Notes: generated by a model not told the origin, from the sequence alone. A DNA stretch of 64,000 bases from Acidilobaceae archaeon (GCA_027046245.1 JALTZJ010000009.1:21596-85595), one strand, 5' to 3'. Counted from the stretch's first letter, positions 47,834 through 58,783 are shown. Translations and numbers: made by a program.

Positions 47834-48524
47834 CGCTGCAGCCCAGCGCTCTGCATGCCCTACTCAGGAGGTATAGAAGGTTCTCTGCCTCTCTAGGGGC
47901 TATGCAGGGTTTCCCCGCTATCCTCCTTAACGTTAGGATTAGCTCCTCTACCTTCTCCCTGTGGGCTAGTCTGGGGGCGAGGGCCCTGGTGTAAGCCTCT
48001 ACCAATAACAGCTTCTCGGGGTCTATAGGCTCTCCTCTAGCGGGGCCGTGACGCGCCTTGTACAACTCGTATAGGTATATCGCGGTGGCGTTTGCCAGGT
48101 TGAGTACAGGATATGCGGGGCTCGCTGGTATCGTGCTTAGCAGGGTGCAATGGGCGATCTCCCTCCTGGTGAGACCCACGCTCTCCCTCCCCATTACCAG
48201 CGCTACGGTACCTGGAGTCCTCGCAGCGGCTTCGGCGGCCTCCCAGGGCGCTACAGGTATCCTCAGGGCGTCTCTCTCGCTTGAATGCGCGCTGGTGCAT
48301 ATACTTAGAGACACGTCTTGTAGGGCCTCTGCTATATCGCCTACGATCACCGACTCGTAGAGCCTCCTAGCTGCTCTAGCTGCATACCTCTCTGCCTCAG
48401 CTATGCTAGCCTTCGGGGCCACTAGGTATAACTCGTCTACGTCGAAGTTGTCTGCCAGCCTAGCTATCATACCCAGGTTTATGCTACCCTCGACCCCTAC
48501 TAGGACTAGCCTCAGGCGGTCCAA
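47739..48524 (-). CDS. SpoU-family RNA 2'-O-methyltransferase (TrmJ-like)
   Basis: VLVGVEGSINLGMIARLADNF; ALVMGRESVGLTRREIAHC; NLANATAIYLYEL. Confidence 0.88.
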   Translation of the reverse strand: MDRLRLVLVGVEGSINLGMIARLADNFDVDELYLVAPKASIAEAERYAARAARRLYESVIVGDIAEALQDVSLSICTSAHSSERDALRIPVAPWEAAEAAARTPGTVALVMGRESVGLTRREIAHCTLLSTIPASPAYPVLNLANATAIYLYELYKARHGPARGEPIDPEKLLLVEAYTRALAPRLAHREKVEELILTLRRIAGKPCIAPREAENLLYLLSRACRALGCSDEVSRYLQPGHRGHSSGGDRVGSRRGEHSRG

Positions 48525-49152
48525 TCCAAGCCACCCTCAACGTCTCCATGAAGAAGCTGGCCTCGGCCATCACCATGTATGGGCGGCCCGCCTCCTTAGC
48601 CATAACTAGGGGGTCAACAGGGCTGAGGCTAGAATACACTATGACGACTTCGCGGGCGAGTCTGAACGCCTGTCTAACCATGGCCTCCATAACGCCGCCT
48701 GAACCGCTCCACCAGCCCTGTATAGCGTCTTCACCGCAACTATAGGGCTTAGCCTCCTCTGACGGCTCCTCGGGTAGGTAGGGGGGATTCAGAACCGCTA
48801 GATCCCATCCCGGCTTTAGGCACCTACACGAGTCGCATATAGCATAGAGGCATCTTCCCTCACCTATGGCGGCTCGAGTAGCAGCTACCGGGCAGTAGAA
48901 GAGGTCGCAGCATGCCTGCCTCGAGGGCTTGAATATCTCGGCCGCCGCGGCGCTTATCGCCCCGCTGCCTACTCCTATCTCGACGATTGAATCGTAGCTA
49001 CGCCCAGAGTCTCTAAGGGCCGCCAACGCCTCTATTAGCAGCTCCGTGTCGTCTCCAGGTGGGTAGACGCAGCCGCCTGCATAGACCCTTATATAGAGGT
49101 CTCCGGCCTCAACGTAGTGCTCCTCTAGGTCTCCACAGCCTTTAGGAAGCAC
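48484..49152 (-). CDS. HemK/PrmC-like class I methyltransferase, Cys-rich
   Basis: YPPGDDTELLIEAL; VEIGVGSGAISAAAAEIF; AVLNPPYLPEEP. Confidence 0.85.
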   Translation of the reverse strand: MLPKGCGDLEEHYVEAGDLYIRVYAGGCVYPPGDDTELLIEALAALRDSGRSYDSIVEIGVGSGAISAAAAEIFKPSRQACCDLFYCPVAATRAAIGEGRCLYAICDSCRCLKPGWDLAVLNPPYLPEEPSEEAKPYSCGEDAIQGWWSGSGGVMEAMVRQAFRLAREVVIVYSSLSPVDPLVMAKEAGRPYMVMAEASFFMETLRVAWIGPPEASPSRGRG

Positions 49153-49898
49153 TCGGGCTCCACCCCCCTAACTCTTGCACTTGGCGCCAGGCACGGCAGC
49201 CTAAGCCTCCTGCCCAGGCACTCCTCCAGGACGCGCACTGCAAGTTTATTCCTCCGGGTGAAAGCGCATCGCGCAAGGCGTAAAGCTTCCTCTACCCGGC
49301 TACTCCACCTCCTCCTCCGCACTAGCCTGACTACGGAAGTCCACACCTCAGGCCTTGGATAGTACCACCATGGAGGTATAGCACCCACTACCTCCACAGT
49401 GAATAGGAGCTGGGCTAGAACACTAAGCCGCCCATAATCACTGCTACCCGGCTCAGCAGTGATCCTGGCAGCGACCTCCCTTTGAACCCCCAGAACCGCG
49501 GTCGCAAGCCTATTATTCCTGGCAGCCGCCTCTATTATCTCACCTGTAAGGTTGAACGGCGTATTACTATATACAAGTTCGACGGGCCATTTCTCTAATG
49601 CCCTTACCCCGTCGCCCATTACCAGGGCTACATTGCCGGGAAGCACTCCTCTAAGCGTCTTCACTATTCTAGGGTCCGCCTCTACAGCCACTATCGAGGG
49701 TAATACACGAGAAGCCGGAAGGGTTATACTACCCAGGCCGGGGCCGATTTCAAGCGCGCTTCTAGCGCCTGGGGGGAAGGCTGAGAGGAATACGCGAGGC
49801 CCCCTCTCGTCTACCAGAAAATGCTGGCCTAGCCTACGGCTAGGCCTTACCCCCGCCTCTCTCGCCAGCCTTAACACCAGCTCCCTTAGCCTTGGCAC
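49125..49898 (-). CDS. ksgA: rRNA adenine dimethyltransferase KsgA/Dim1
   Basis: RLGQHFLVDER, LEIGPGLGSITLP, YSNTPFNLTGEI. Confidence 0.9.
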   Translation of the reverse strand: MPRLRELVLRLAREAGVRPSRRLGQHFLVDERGPRVFLSAFPPGARSALEIGPGLGSITLPASRVLPSIVAVEADPRIVKTLRGVLPGNVALVMGDGVRALEKWPVELVYSNTPFNLTGEIIEAAARNNRLATAVLGVQREVAARITAEPGSSDYGRLSVLAQLLFTVEVVGAIPPWWYYPRPEVWTSVVRLVRRRRWSSRVEEALRLARCAFTRRNKLAVRVLEECLGRRLRLPCLAPSARVRGVEPECFLKAVET

Positions 49899-50889
49899 GC
49901 CTGGCCCTCGCCTCCCACATCAGCTTCAGATACCCAAGGTACGGCTTGTAGGGGTCACATGGCTCTATGAAGAGGAAGTACTTTACATCATCACAATCCT
50001 CAGGCATTCTGCCATCGCGGCCGCAGCTATAGCCGCATTCGATCTCTCTTAGCAGCCTCTCTGCAATCGCCTCTGCAGGATCTATCTTAAGGATCTTCTT
50101 AACCTCCTCGTAACTAGTGAAGGGCTTCTCCTCCCTCTTCCTGAGAAGCGTTCTCAGCGTCTTCTTGCCGACGCCTCTAAGCAGCTCTATGGCGTGGAGC
50201 CTTATGTTTATAGAGGCAGCCACGTTAAAGAACTCTACGAAGAGATCTTCCCGCTCCTTAACTACCTGTACAACGGCGTCTCTCAACGTGTCCCTAGCTA
50301 TATTAGTTAGATCACGGTAGCTTATCGGGTCCTTCGGAGTGCTAATTATCTTGCCTGGCTTCCCCTGAGCCTCGGCCACTCTTGAAAGCTCCTCTGGCGA
50401 GTTAACTAGCACATAGTTACCCTTTTCCTGTCTAAGAACCTCTCTGAGGCTCTCCTCTACCGCTGGATCGAGAGGCTCTACAGGGTAACAGTAAATCCCT
50501 TTTTCTCCTTCACTGCTTGAGCCAGGAATGCACGCCAGCCTAACACTGACGCTCCTAGCCTTCCTGACTCCCCCGGTGGGGAGCCTAACATATATTGGGA
50601 CCTCGTATGAGACCTCCCTAGCCAGAGTAACCTTATCGAGGAGATCTACATCGGTAACTGGTATTCCGTCGACTAGGTGGAAGTGCCTAAGACCTAGAGC
50701 CTGAACTACAGGCCTACTCCTGTGCTCCCTATGAGGATCGCTGGCAAGCCCGCCAGGTATATAATCTAGCACTACTGCTTCAACTTCCACGGCCGCGATA
50801 TGAGGGGCCTTACCCCTCCCCGGCCTCCTCTCGCCGCCCCGGGGCCTGGCCAAAGCGTACCTCCTCCACGTCCGCCTAAATAGATCCAA
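49840..50889 (-). CDS. DUF655-family protein with HhH region
   Basis: VLDYIPGG; LHAIELLRGVGKKTLRTLLRKREEKPFTSYEEVKK; position beside ksgA and rpoF. Confidence 0.8.
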   Translation of the reverse strand: MDLFRRTWRRYALARPRGGERRPGRGKAPHIAAVEVEAVVLDYIPGGLASDPHREHRSRPVVQALGLRHFHLVDGIPVTDVDLLDKVTLAREVSYEVPIYVRLPTGGVRKARSVSVRLACIPGSSSEGEKGIYCYPVEPLDPAVEESLREVLRQEKGNYVLVNSPEELSRVAEAQGKPGKIISTPKDPISYRDLTNIARDTLRDAVVQVVKEREDLFVEFFNVAASINIRLHAIELLRGVGKKTLRTLLRKREEKPFTSYEEVKKILKIDPAEAIAERLLREIECGYSCGRDGRMPEDCDDVKYFLFIEPCDPYKPYLGYLKLMWEARARRAKAKGAGVKAGERGGGKA

Positions 50890-50986
50890 CCACTACAGAG
50901 ATAGAGAAAACCTCCCTATTAACCTGGGGGTATACTGTCGACTCCTACCTTACCGCTTCTACGATAAAGAATAAAACAATTAGCTA

Positions 50987-51364
50987 CTAAGCCTTACAAT
51001 ACTTCTCGACTACTTCATATAGTTTCTCGAACTTATCGATGTCGCTTAACACTTTAGAATAGTCATAGCCTGAGAAGCTCCTGACCTCGCCCCTACTCTT
51101 CGGACATATACTAACTATGTTAGCAGCTAGTACTGCTGCAAGCTCCCGCAACTCTTCAGAGGACTCAATTCCCTCTAAAAGGACCCTATATACCTCCTCG
51201 TAGAAGGCCTTGGCCTTCTCTGCATCCATAATCCCGAACCGTTTTAGATAGTCCCAGGTCCTAGCTTGTAACTCGCTGAGCTCGCCCTCAGCTACACGGG
51301 CCTCCATCTCGGCTCTGGCTTCGTGATAGCTTATAGGCCTACGCGAAATTATTCTCCGCTCCAT
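50987..51364 (-). CDS. rpoF: RNA polymerase subunit RpoF/Rpb4
   Basis: Helical Rpb4-like ORF adjacent to eL21. Confidence 0.8.
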   Translation of the reverse strand: MERRIISRRPISYHEARAEMEARVAEGELSELQARTWDYLKRFGIMDAEKAKAFYEEVYRVLLEGIESSEELRELAAVLAANIVSICPKSRGEVRSFSGYDYSKVLSDIDKFEKLYEVVEKYCKA

Positions 51365-51547
51365 AAACCGCCACCCCCTCTCATTTAACTCCCGAGCTAC
51401 ACAATGATAGTCAGCCTGGGGATCGTGTTAAAGACCTATCCTCCCAAGGTATTTGATGTTTATACCTCGCCAGACCACTCTAGGTTTAGATAGATGCCTT
51501 CTACCCGTCGGAATCTTCATTCGTTACCTGCATCCTCGTCGAGGGCG

Positions 51548-51892
51548 CTACTTCTTCTGGCTTGACTGCTGCGTCACAGCTTTTTCTATGGGTCTTAGAT
51601 GTACTGGGGGCACGTAGAGTATCTTCTTCTTCCTGCCCAGGTATACTTCTACCTCGTACGCCTCTCCCCTCTTGCCGGTGACTGTACCTGTAAGCCCGTG
51701 GAACCTCCTGTGGGGCATGCCCCAGTCTGGGAATGAGGGATCTATTATGATTGCAACCTTGTCGCCGGGCTTGTAGGCCCTTAGTATGATGCTGGCCTTG
51801 GGTACTGCACCCTTAGCTCTTACATGCTTCCTTAGCAGCTTCCTTGTGCGGTGCCTGTAGCCTCTGGGAGCCCTTACCATTACCTGGAGCAC
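51548..51892 (-). CDS. rpl21e: Ribosomal protein eL21
   Basis: GYRHRTRKLLRKHVRAKG; PHRRFHGLTGTVTGKRGEAYEV. Confidence 0.95.
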   Translation of the reverse strand: MLQVMVRAPRGYRHRTRKLLRKHVRAKGAVPKASIILRAYKPGDKVAIIIDPSFPDWGMPHRRFHGLTGTVTGKRGEAYEVEVYLGRKKKILYVPPVHLRPIEKAVTQQSSQKK

Positions 51893-51922
51893 CCCCGGTA
51901 GCCCCTGGAATTGCTGGTGGTA

Positions 51923-53245
51923 TTAAGCTTCGCCGCTGCTCTCCCAGGGCTCCTCGACCATTAGAACGTCTAGTTCTAAGCATACAGCATTTCTGCCTAT
52001 TATTTCGGATATGCTAGGCGTTGTGCGGCCGTCATCGCCGCTCACAAGCTCTTTAATGTAGAGCCCTCCCTCAGCCCTCACCATGCACTCGGCTAGTCCC
52101 GCCTGCAAGGATTTACATGAGATCTCGAACACTCTCCTCCTTCTGAGTATATCAGGCCTCCTATGGAGCACCCGCTTTGGTGTCCGCTGTAGGATTACTC
52201 TACCTCTCAGCTCTTCCTCTACTCTTCTCAACTCTTCCTCGCTGACTCCTCCATCTACATGGATTAAAGCCCTATAGACTTTAGTTAGGCGGGCGTCTTC
52301 GGACTTGTACTCGCTTACCTCTCTCCTACGTGCATAGCCTTCGAATTTGAATTCTACTAGGCCTCGCCCGCCTCGATTAGCTTCCGCCTCTAGCTTCTCC
52401 AATGGCACCCGTCGTTTACGTGGTACCTTAACTTCTACGATGAGGGGTCTGCCTCGGCCTAGCATCCTCGCATCTACATCCTCTCTTCCCGCAGCGTGGA
52501 TAACTACTCTTTCGCCGCCCGTTACCGAGAGTATCGGCGTTAGCGCCTCTTCTATGCTGAAGTACCTAGGTCCTTCTGGACCGGGCCAATACGCTTGACT
52601 TATGTTCCTAGCCAGCTTCCTGTATCTTCCCTTGACTAGCAGGCTGTTAACCTGTATATCTACCTCCCCGCTTGGAAACTCTACTATGATCATAGCCTCT
52701 GGATCGTCGAAATCGACTTGAGCGGCGCCACGGGCCTGTAGCGTTTTGCCCAGCTCTCTTCTGATCTCGCTCTTGATGCTCTCGCCGTAAGGGAAGCCGG
52801 CGACCCTCTTTACCTCCTCTTCCCTCTCAGCAACGTCATTTGACAGTCTAACTCCTACTACGAACTTCCTAATGTCGAAGGCCTTTAGCAGCGCCTCTGC
52901 ATCCTCTATAACATTATCTAGGAATCCGTCGAGGATGTTGCCACAGATGTAGCAGTCTCTCGCTTTTAAATCCTCTCCTGTAATCTTCCTGTAGAGTCCT
53001 GCTGCTTGTGACCCTATGTTAGGCGCTATCTCTACAAAAATCTCCTTGGATTTGTCGTCACCTTCCCGGATTTTCCAGTGGAGATGCATAATTATGAATC
53101 TTTTGATTGCATCGCCTCTCTGAGAGTTGCTCCAGCCGTAGCCTAGGCGGGCCGTCATACGGCCTAGGCATCTATCGCAGAGGGGATACTTCTTTATGGC
53201 TGTCAATACTGTTTTTAACAGTTCCGAGTCGCTGCTTGAGTCCAT
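51923..53245 (-). CDS. pus10: tRNA pseudouridine synthase Pus10
   Basis: CDRCLGRM...CYICGNIL; YFSIEEALTPILSVTGGERVVIHAAGREDVDARMLGRGRPLIVEV. Confidence 0.9.
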   Translation of the reverse strand: MDSSSDSELLKTVLTAIKKYPLCDRCLGRMTARLGYGWSNSQRGDAIKRFIIMHLHWKIREGDDKSKEIFVEIAPNIGSQAAGLYRKITGEDLKARDCYICGNILDGFLDNVIEDAEALLKAFDIRKFVVGVRLSNDVAEREEEVKRVAGFPYGESIKSEIRRELGKTLQARGAAQVDFDDPEAMIIVEFPSGEVDIQVNSLLVKGRYRKLARNISQAYWPGPEGPRYFSIEEALTPILSVTGGERVVIHAAGREDVDARMLGRGRPLIVEVKVPRKRRVPLEKLEAEANRGGRGLVEFKFEGYARRREVSEYKSEDARLTKVYRALIHVDGGVSEEELRRVEEELRGRVILQRTPKRVLHRRPDILRRRRVFEISCKSLQAGLAECMVRAEGGLYIKELVSGDDGRTTPSISEIIGRNAVCLELDVLMVEEPWESSGEA

Positions 53246-53295
53246 TCTAGTCTCGCCCTCTGTGATCGTGATAGGGTGAGGTAATAGTATCGGGG

Positions 53296-53997
53296 GTGTA
53301 TAGTTTAAGGCGATCGAGGGCTTTTCTGAATGGCTGTGGGCGATGCATGGAGGGCAACGGTGTATACGTTATAGGCTCTGATAACCCCCTGGCTCGTCAT
53401 GTTCTACGCGTCCTTAGGGATAAAGAGACTGGGTTCGTGGAGTTCCGCAGGTACCTGCGTATTGCTGGCTCCATACTAGCAGTTTACTCTCTGAGCGAGG
53501 CCTCATGGAAAGAGACGAAGGTAATCACGCCCCTTGACGCTGTAGCGGTAGAGTTGGAGCCTGAAGCTCCCGTTTATGTAGTTGGAGTTCTTGGGGCAAG
53601 TTTACCGCTCTTGGAGGGGTTTACCGAGGTCGCTCCTTGGGCTAGGGTAGGGCTTGTAGCTGCTAAGCGAGTTGAGGAGAAGGGGGGACCCGTTAGGACG
53701 GAGGTTTACTATGTGAGGCTGCCTAGCAGGGTCGACGGGCCCGCCTTCGTTGTCGACCCGATGCTAGCTACTGGAGGCACTGTTGAAGCAGCCGTCTCCA
53801 TTCTAAAGGAAAGGGGGGCGCAGAAGGTTACCGTCGCAAGTGTTATAGCGGCGATGCCTGGCATCGAGAGGCTCCGAAGGATGCATCCCGATGTCAAGAT
53901 CTATACCCTAGCAGTAGACCCTGAACTCGATGATAGATTCTTTATAGTGCCCGGCCTTGGAGACGCTGGCGACCGCGCTCTCGGGGTCGAGGCGTGA
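53296..53997 (+). CDS. upp: Uracil phosphoribosyltransferase-like (start possibly internal at 53344)
   Basis: VVDPMLATGGTVEAAVSILKERGAQKVTVASVIA. Confidence 0.85.
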   Translation: MYSLRRSRAFLNGCGRCMEGNGVYVIGSDNPLARHVLRVLRDKETGFVEFRRYLRIAGSILAVYSLSEASWKETKVITPLDAVAVELEPEAPVYVVGVLGASLPLLEGFTEVAPWARVGLVAAKRVEEKGGPVRTEVYYVRLPSRVDGPAFVVDPMLATGGTVEAAVSILKERGAQKVTVASVIAAMPGIERLRRMHPDVKIYTLAVDPELDDRFFIVPGLGDAGDRALGVEA

Positions 53998-55142
53998 AGT
54001 GCAAGCACTAGCAGTACTACATTAGATGCGAGGAGTAGGAGGCTTGCAGCCATCATAGGTGCTGCAATGCTGCTGCTATTGTAGAGTGGCGAGGAGAACG
54101 CTGCTATCAAGCCACTGACGCTACCCGAGAAGTTTATCACGCCTGCAGCAGTAGCTTGCAGTCTTGCAGGCATCCTAGTTGATACCATTAGAGAGAGCGC
54201 CACGTCTCTAAAGGGATAGATTGGCGCCGCCCAGGCCAGCGCTAGTACTATTGAGGACGTGGTATAAGCGAATATGAATGCTTCCATAGCGTACGCCGCG
54301 TTAGTGACTGAGAACAGTCTCTCATGGCCCACTGCATCGCTAACTCTTCCCGCGACAGGCCTGACTAACGCTCCAAGGGTTGCTGGTAGCGTCGTTAGTA
54401 GAGCCCCATAGAGTAGGTCGCTTTCAACTATACTACTTAACCTTACACTAGCAGCACCATAGAATATTGAGAGGCCTGCACCCCCAGCTATAATCGCTAT
54501 CACAGGAACAGCTACGTGGCGCAGCGCGGCTACCAAATCACTAGCCCTGAAACCGCCAGACACGCTACTAGGCCCCCAAACCATCGCCACTAAGTATCCG
54601 GCTGCTAGTAGAAGTCCGCTGACTAGGAAGGAGTAACGCCATAGCGCCTCCAGCGCTGCACCACCTACGAGGCCTCCGAGGGCCCAGCCGGCGCTTCCAA
54701 ATGCTGCAATCATGCTGTAGCGAAAACCGCTCCCACTACTGTACTCTAGCACCATGCCCATCAGCGAGCTGTAGGCTAGGCTAAAGGCGAGGGCGGCTAA
54801 CGCCACCGGTACTAGCCAGACATCAACGGGTAGAAATGCAAGCACAGCGACGCTCACCGCCTCGATGAAGCCGAAGACTAGAACCCTCCTCCTACCTAGA
54901 TAGTCCGCAGCAGCACCTAGAACTATGCTAGCTAGAAGCGGCGCTTCCTCCACCCCTGTTACCAGCACCGCAAATGAATACGCTTCTCCGAGCTCTGCCT
55001 CTATTACCCGGCGCGAGGCAACATAGTACACTGAGAATCCTGTCCAGAATAGCAAGTTAGCAGCTGCGAGCGCCGCGAACTCGCGGGCAACCCTCATCGC
55101 TTCTTCATCCAATATGAGAAGAGACGAAGAACACACAAACAC
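53901..55142 (-). CDS. Major facilitator superfamily transporter
   Basis: 12-TM-like hydrophobic profile; ADYLGRRRVLVFG; RPVAGRVSDAVGHERLF. Confidence 0.85.
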   Translation of the reverse strand: MFVCSSSLLILDEEAMRVAREFAALAAANLLFWTGFSVYYVASRRVIEAELGEAYSFAVLVTGVEEAPLLASIVLGAAADYLGRRRVLVFGFIEAVSVAVLAFLPVDVWLVPVALAALAFSLAYSSLMGMVLEYSSGSGFRYSMIAAFGSAGWALGGLVGGAALEALWRYSFLVSGLLLAAGYLVAMVWGPSSVSGGFRASDLVAALRHVAVPVIAIIAGGAGLSIFYGAASVRLSSIVESDLLYGALLTTLPATLGALVRPVAGRVSDAVGHERLFSVTNAAYAMEAFIFAYTTSSIVLALAWAAPIYPFRDVALSLMVSTRMPARLQATAAGVINFSGSVSGLIAAFSSPLYNSSSIAAPMMAASLLLLASNVVLLVLALHASTPRARSPASPRPGTIKNLSSSSGSTARV

Positions 55143-55148
55143 TATTAA

Positions 55149-55574
55149 CTAGGGCTTCGATGCTTCCTCGCCCTTCGAGACCCCCAGCCCGGCCTCCTCC
55201 TGTTCTAAGAGGAGAAGATTAATGACTTTCTCGTATAGCCCATCCTTCTTAAGCCCCCTTTCAAGCCTGTAGAGCTGCTCCGCCGCTACACCGTATTTCT
55301 TGGCAACCTTGTAAGGCGCGATGTTATGCCCACGTGCATATAGCAGTAGGAGAAGGCTCCTGATAGCTCCTGGATGAGCAAGCCTAGACCTGAACTTGTA
55401 ATGCGTTATAACTTCCTCAAGTATCCTCCTCGCGACCCTACTACCCTGAAGCCATTCTACGACTTCGCTTGGCAGCTCGAGGGTCTTCGGCTTGCCTATA
55501 CCATTAATCACCACTTTACCGTCACCAACGAATTCAATTATGTCTGTAACGAAGGGCGCCCTCGCCATATACAT
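55149..55574 (-). CDS. Hypothetical DNA-binding-like protein
   Basis: HTH-like APYKVAKKYGVAAEQLYRLERGLKKDGL. Confidence 0.5.
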   Translation of the reverse strand: MYMARAPFVTDIIEFVGDGKVVINGIGKPKTLELPSEVVEWLQGSRVARRILEEVITHYKFRSRLAHPGAIRSLLLLLYARGHNIAPYKVAKKYGVAAEQLYRLERGLKKDGLYEKVINLLLLEQEEAGLGVSKGEEASKP

Positions 55575-55838
55575 GCACCGTTGACGCTTTCCATGACCCC
55601 GAACTATTAAACCTTAACGCACTCGACCCGATTTAAGCACTCCAATTAATAATCATAGCCAGATACCATTTCATCAGGTCGAATTTAGAGACTACAATAA
55701 ATTTAAACATAATTTAGATATCGTTCAATCGTAGCTCTTCTAGCCTAGCAACTAAAACTGTGTAATACAATAAATATTGCCCCCATAGACTTCATGTAAA
55801 GTAGAGACGCACAGGGAGATACCTGAGTTTAAGTGGAG

Positions 55839-55916
55839 TGGCGCCGCGGCCGGGATTTGAACCCGGGTCACGGGCTTGACAGGCCCGCATACTAGTCCAG
55901 GCTATACTACCGCGGC
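55839..55916 (-). tRNA. tRNA-Asp(GUC), CCA encoded
   Basis: GCCGCGG acceptor; anticodon loop CUGUCAA; T loop UUCAAAU. Confidence 0.92.
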
Positions 55917-55985
55917 GCCTCAGACCCCACTCCCTCCCAGGGGAGTGGGGGCGTATTTGCGCCCCGCTGGTTGGGGTTCTAGTGG

Positions 55986-57158
55986 TTGGGGGCTAAAAGC
56001 TTGACGGGTAGGGTTGAAAGTGGCTTCTACAAGGTTCGTGGCCCTGGTTTTGTAGAGCCTGTCGAGGGAAGTGTTGAGGCGCTAGGTGCGCGTGTACAGG
56101 ACAAGCTAGTGGTGCCGGCGGGCCGCACGCTGCTTGTCCGCGTCGATGGAACAGCTATAGTAAATGGACAGGCAATCGACCCCATGAAGCCAGAGGAGTA
56201 CGAGCTCCTGGACTCTATTGCTAAGGATCTAGCAGTGAGGGGTCGTGTTGCTCTTGTAGGGCCTAGTGATACGGGTAAGAGCACGCTAGCCTCTTGGATT
56301 ATAAATCGCATGAATGGGGGTTGGCTACTTACTGTTGATGTTGGGCAGAACGAGGTATTTGCCCCTGGATTCTCCTCTTTAGCTCGTGCCTCGCCTCCTG
56401 CGGTGCCGGGATCCTCTAATAGCTACTCCTCGATTAAGCCGTGTTTCGTTGGCGCGTTCTCCCCTAGTGTAGCTCTTTCTAGCTATCTTCGTTGCGCTTC
56501 ATCACTATCTAGGCTAGCAGGAGGAGGGCTTGTCGTAGATACTGACGGGTGGGTTGAAGCCTGGGAGGGGCTTGAAAGCAAGGTGGCCGTATCTTTAGCT
56601 ACTAGCGCGAAGGTAATTGCCGCTGTTGGTTTACCAGGGTGGAAGGCTAGGTACCTGGAAGACTACTCGGGCATCGAAGTAGTGTCCCTGCCTAGGTTGG
56701 CTAGTGAGGGAGGGAAGAGCGGCGAGGAGAGGAGGCTGCATCGTGAAAGGCTATTAGCTCAGCGCCTTCTTGGCGCTAAAGAGAAACCTGTGAAGCCGGA
56801 CTCTACTACTGTAATAGGGCTACCCGTTTTCAAAGGCGAACCCGTGCCAGTAGATACTGTTAAATCGCTTGTGCCTGGTGCTCTTTATGCCGAGAGCAGC
56901 GAAGACGGCTTAGTAATAGTGGCGTCCAGAAGAGTTAGGCCGCAGGGAGTAAAGGCAAAAGTGCTGTACGCAGGAAACCTTGAAGGGTTACTGGCCGCGG
57001 CTCATTGGAGAGGGATGGTTGAGGTAGCCATAGTAACCAGGATCAACTTTAAAAGCATAACTATTAATGTAGCTACTAGGCTCGATAATATTGATAAGCT
57101 TGAGATAGGGCGCGCCAGGGTCGACGCGTCGTCCTTGTTGGGCCGGGCTAAATGGTGA
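55986..57158 (+). CDS. Clp1/Grc3-type polynucleotide 5'-kinase
   Basis: VGPSDTGKSTLASWIINR; VDVGQNEVFAPG; VDTDGWV. Confidence 0.88.
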   Translation: MGAKSLTGRVESGFYKVRGPGFVEPVEGSVEALGARVQDKLVVPAGRTLLVRVDGTAIVNGQAIDPMKPEEYELLDSIAKDLAVRGRVALVGPSDTGKSTLASWIINRMNGGWLLTVDVGQNEVFAPGFSSLARASPPAVPGSSNSYSSIKPCFVGAFSPSVALSSYLRCASSLSRLAGGGLVVDTDGWVEAWEGLESKVAVSLATSAKVIAAVGLPGWKARYLEDYSGIEVVSLPRLASEGGKSGEERRLHRERLLAQRLLGAKEKPVKPDSTTVIGLPVFKGEPVPVDTVKSLVPGALYAESSEDGLVIVASRRVRPQGVKAKVLYAGNLEGLLAAAHWRGMVEVAIVTRINFKSITINVATRLDNIDKLEIGRARVDASSLLGRAKW

Positions 57159-57257
57159 GAGATAATATATCCTAGCAGTGCTTCTCGGTCTTTTATTTTT
57201 GACTATTACTAGAGTAGATCATGCTATAAAAGCTACCGTATTATTAGAATAATGTTT

Positions 57258-57575
57258 TTATATTTTTACTCCGGCTGCCCTGAGCTTCTCTACGAACTCT
57301 TTCAGAGCGTTAACGTTCCATTCATGAACGGTTTTCCTCCTCTTGTCGACATATACGCCTAGTTTTATTGCTTTCTTGACGTCGAGGCCTGCGGCTTTCA
57401 GCTCTCCTAGGCTGAAGCCTCGTCCCTCTCTTAATCCTGGATCGATAGGGCCAAGTTTCCTGAGGCGTGGCTTCTTAACTATAGCCTTAGGGGGTGTTAT
57501 ACCTTCAGGTAGCGTAATTCTCTTAGTCCTACTCATTCCCGAGTCCACCTCCCTTCTTCCGAGCTTTGTATGCAC
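57258..57575 (-). CDS. rpl13e: Ribosomal protein eL13
   Basis: [54 protein letters not shown]. Confidence 0.85.
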   Translation of the reverse strand: MHTKLGRREVDSGMSRTKRITLPEGITPPKAIVKKPRLRKLGPIDPGLREGRGFSLGELKAAGLDVKKAIKLGVYVDKRRKTVHEWNVNALKEFVEKLRAAGVKI

Positions 57576-57579
57576 CCCT

Positions 57580-58614
57580 TCAGGCTTCTCCTTCTGCGAG
57601 TACCGGTTGCGCTGGGACTGATAAAGTCTTGAGTCGGAGCGGCCTAGCTTTGGCGTAGAGTGGCCGCTCTATCCCTGCTTCGTCAAGTATCTCGCATAGC
57701 TTGCATAGGCTCCTCTTAGGACTAGTTATCTCGCCGCATCGTTTACATCTTCCTAGTTTTTCGGGTTTAAGCTGTGATACTAGGGGCGCTAGGGCGTGGT
57801 CTAGCGCCTCCATCATGCGAAGCAGTGTGCCCGGTCTCTCCTGCTCTACTTTGTAAAGCGCCTCTCTCACTGCTGCTCTTAGTGTGGGCCTCATATTTAT
57901 GAACATGCACTCCGTCTCTTGTAGTGGATATCCTTTTAGTAGTGCGTAGCTTGCGGTTTCCCATTCGTAAATCTTCCTTAGAAGTTTGATCCTGGGAGCG
58001 GCTATCTCCGGATCATCGACGCTCCTAAAAAGTGGATGCATCTTCACGAGGCCTAGGACATCGCCTCTTACGAAGTTAACTACCGCTGTTTGTGCTTCGT
58101 CGTCGAGGTTATGACCGGTTGCTACCTTGTTTGCCCCATATATTCTAGCGTAGTAGCTCATTATCCTTCTCCTGCTTATGCCGCAGTATGTGCAGGCGGC
58201 ATGCCTAGCACCACGGCGTACCGCCCTGATGTACGTTTCGTATAGACTATGTCCAATATATTCCCTTATACTCGTTACTACTACGTCTACTCCTAGATCT
58301 TTGGCGATAGCTACTAGCTTTTTAACATCGTCCTCCCTGTTGTAGCCTGGTATTCCCTCTATTATGCTTAATCCGAAGACCTTGTCGGATCCTATCAACT
58401 CTACCGCTGCTTCTAGTAAGAAGTAACTGTCCTTACCGCCGCTAAGGGCTAGCATTACTCTGTCTCCTGGCTCTATCATGTTCCACTTCTCTATTTCGTT
58501 CTTCACACGCTCAATCATATCTCTCCTGAAGCAGTCTAGGCAGAGCGCTCTTCCAGTATGGCGCTGGTATACTACTGCTCGTTTAACGCCGCAGGCATCA
58601 CATTTCTTAGCCAT
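57580..58614 (-). CDS. tRNA 2-thiolation enzyme, TtuA/Ncs6 family
   Basis: [45 protein letters not shown]...CKLCE. Confidence 0.9.
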   Translation of the reverse strand: MAKKCDACGVKRAVVYQRHTGRALCLDCFRRDMIERVKNEIEKWNMIEPGDRVMLALSGGKDSYFLLEAAVELIGSDKVFGLSIIEGIPGYNREDDVKKLVAIAKDLGVDVVVTSIREYIGHSLYETYIRAVRRGARHAACTYCGISRRRIMSYYARIYGANKVATGHNLDDEAQTAVVNFVRGDVLGLVKMHPLFRSVDDPEIAAPRIKLLRKIYEWETASYALLKGYPLQETECMFINMRPTLRAAVREALYKVEQERPGTLLRMMEALDHALAPLVSQLKPEKLGRCKRCGEITSPKRSLCKLCEILDEAGIERPLYAKARPLRLKTLSVPAQPVLAEGEA

Positions 58615-58783
58615 TACTAGCTACCCTTTCCTCCTCGCACTAAGCGGTATCAAGGTATCCGGGCTAATCCTGCTGTATGGGAGGAGGCATAACCTCTCTT
58701 CCAGTGTAAGAGCGGTAAGCCAGTGATGCTATTAGTTTCCCTTAGTTTATTGCAGAGATTAGTGGTAATGCTATGCTTGGAGG

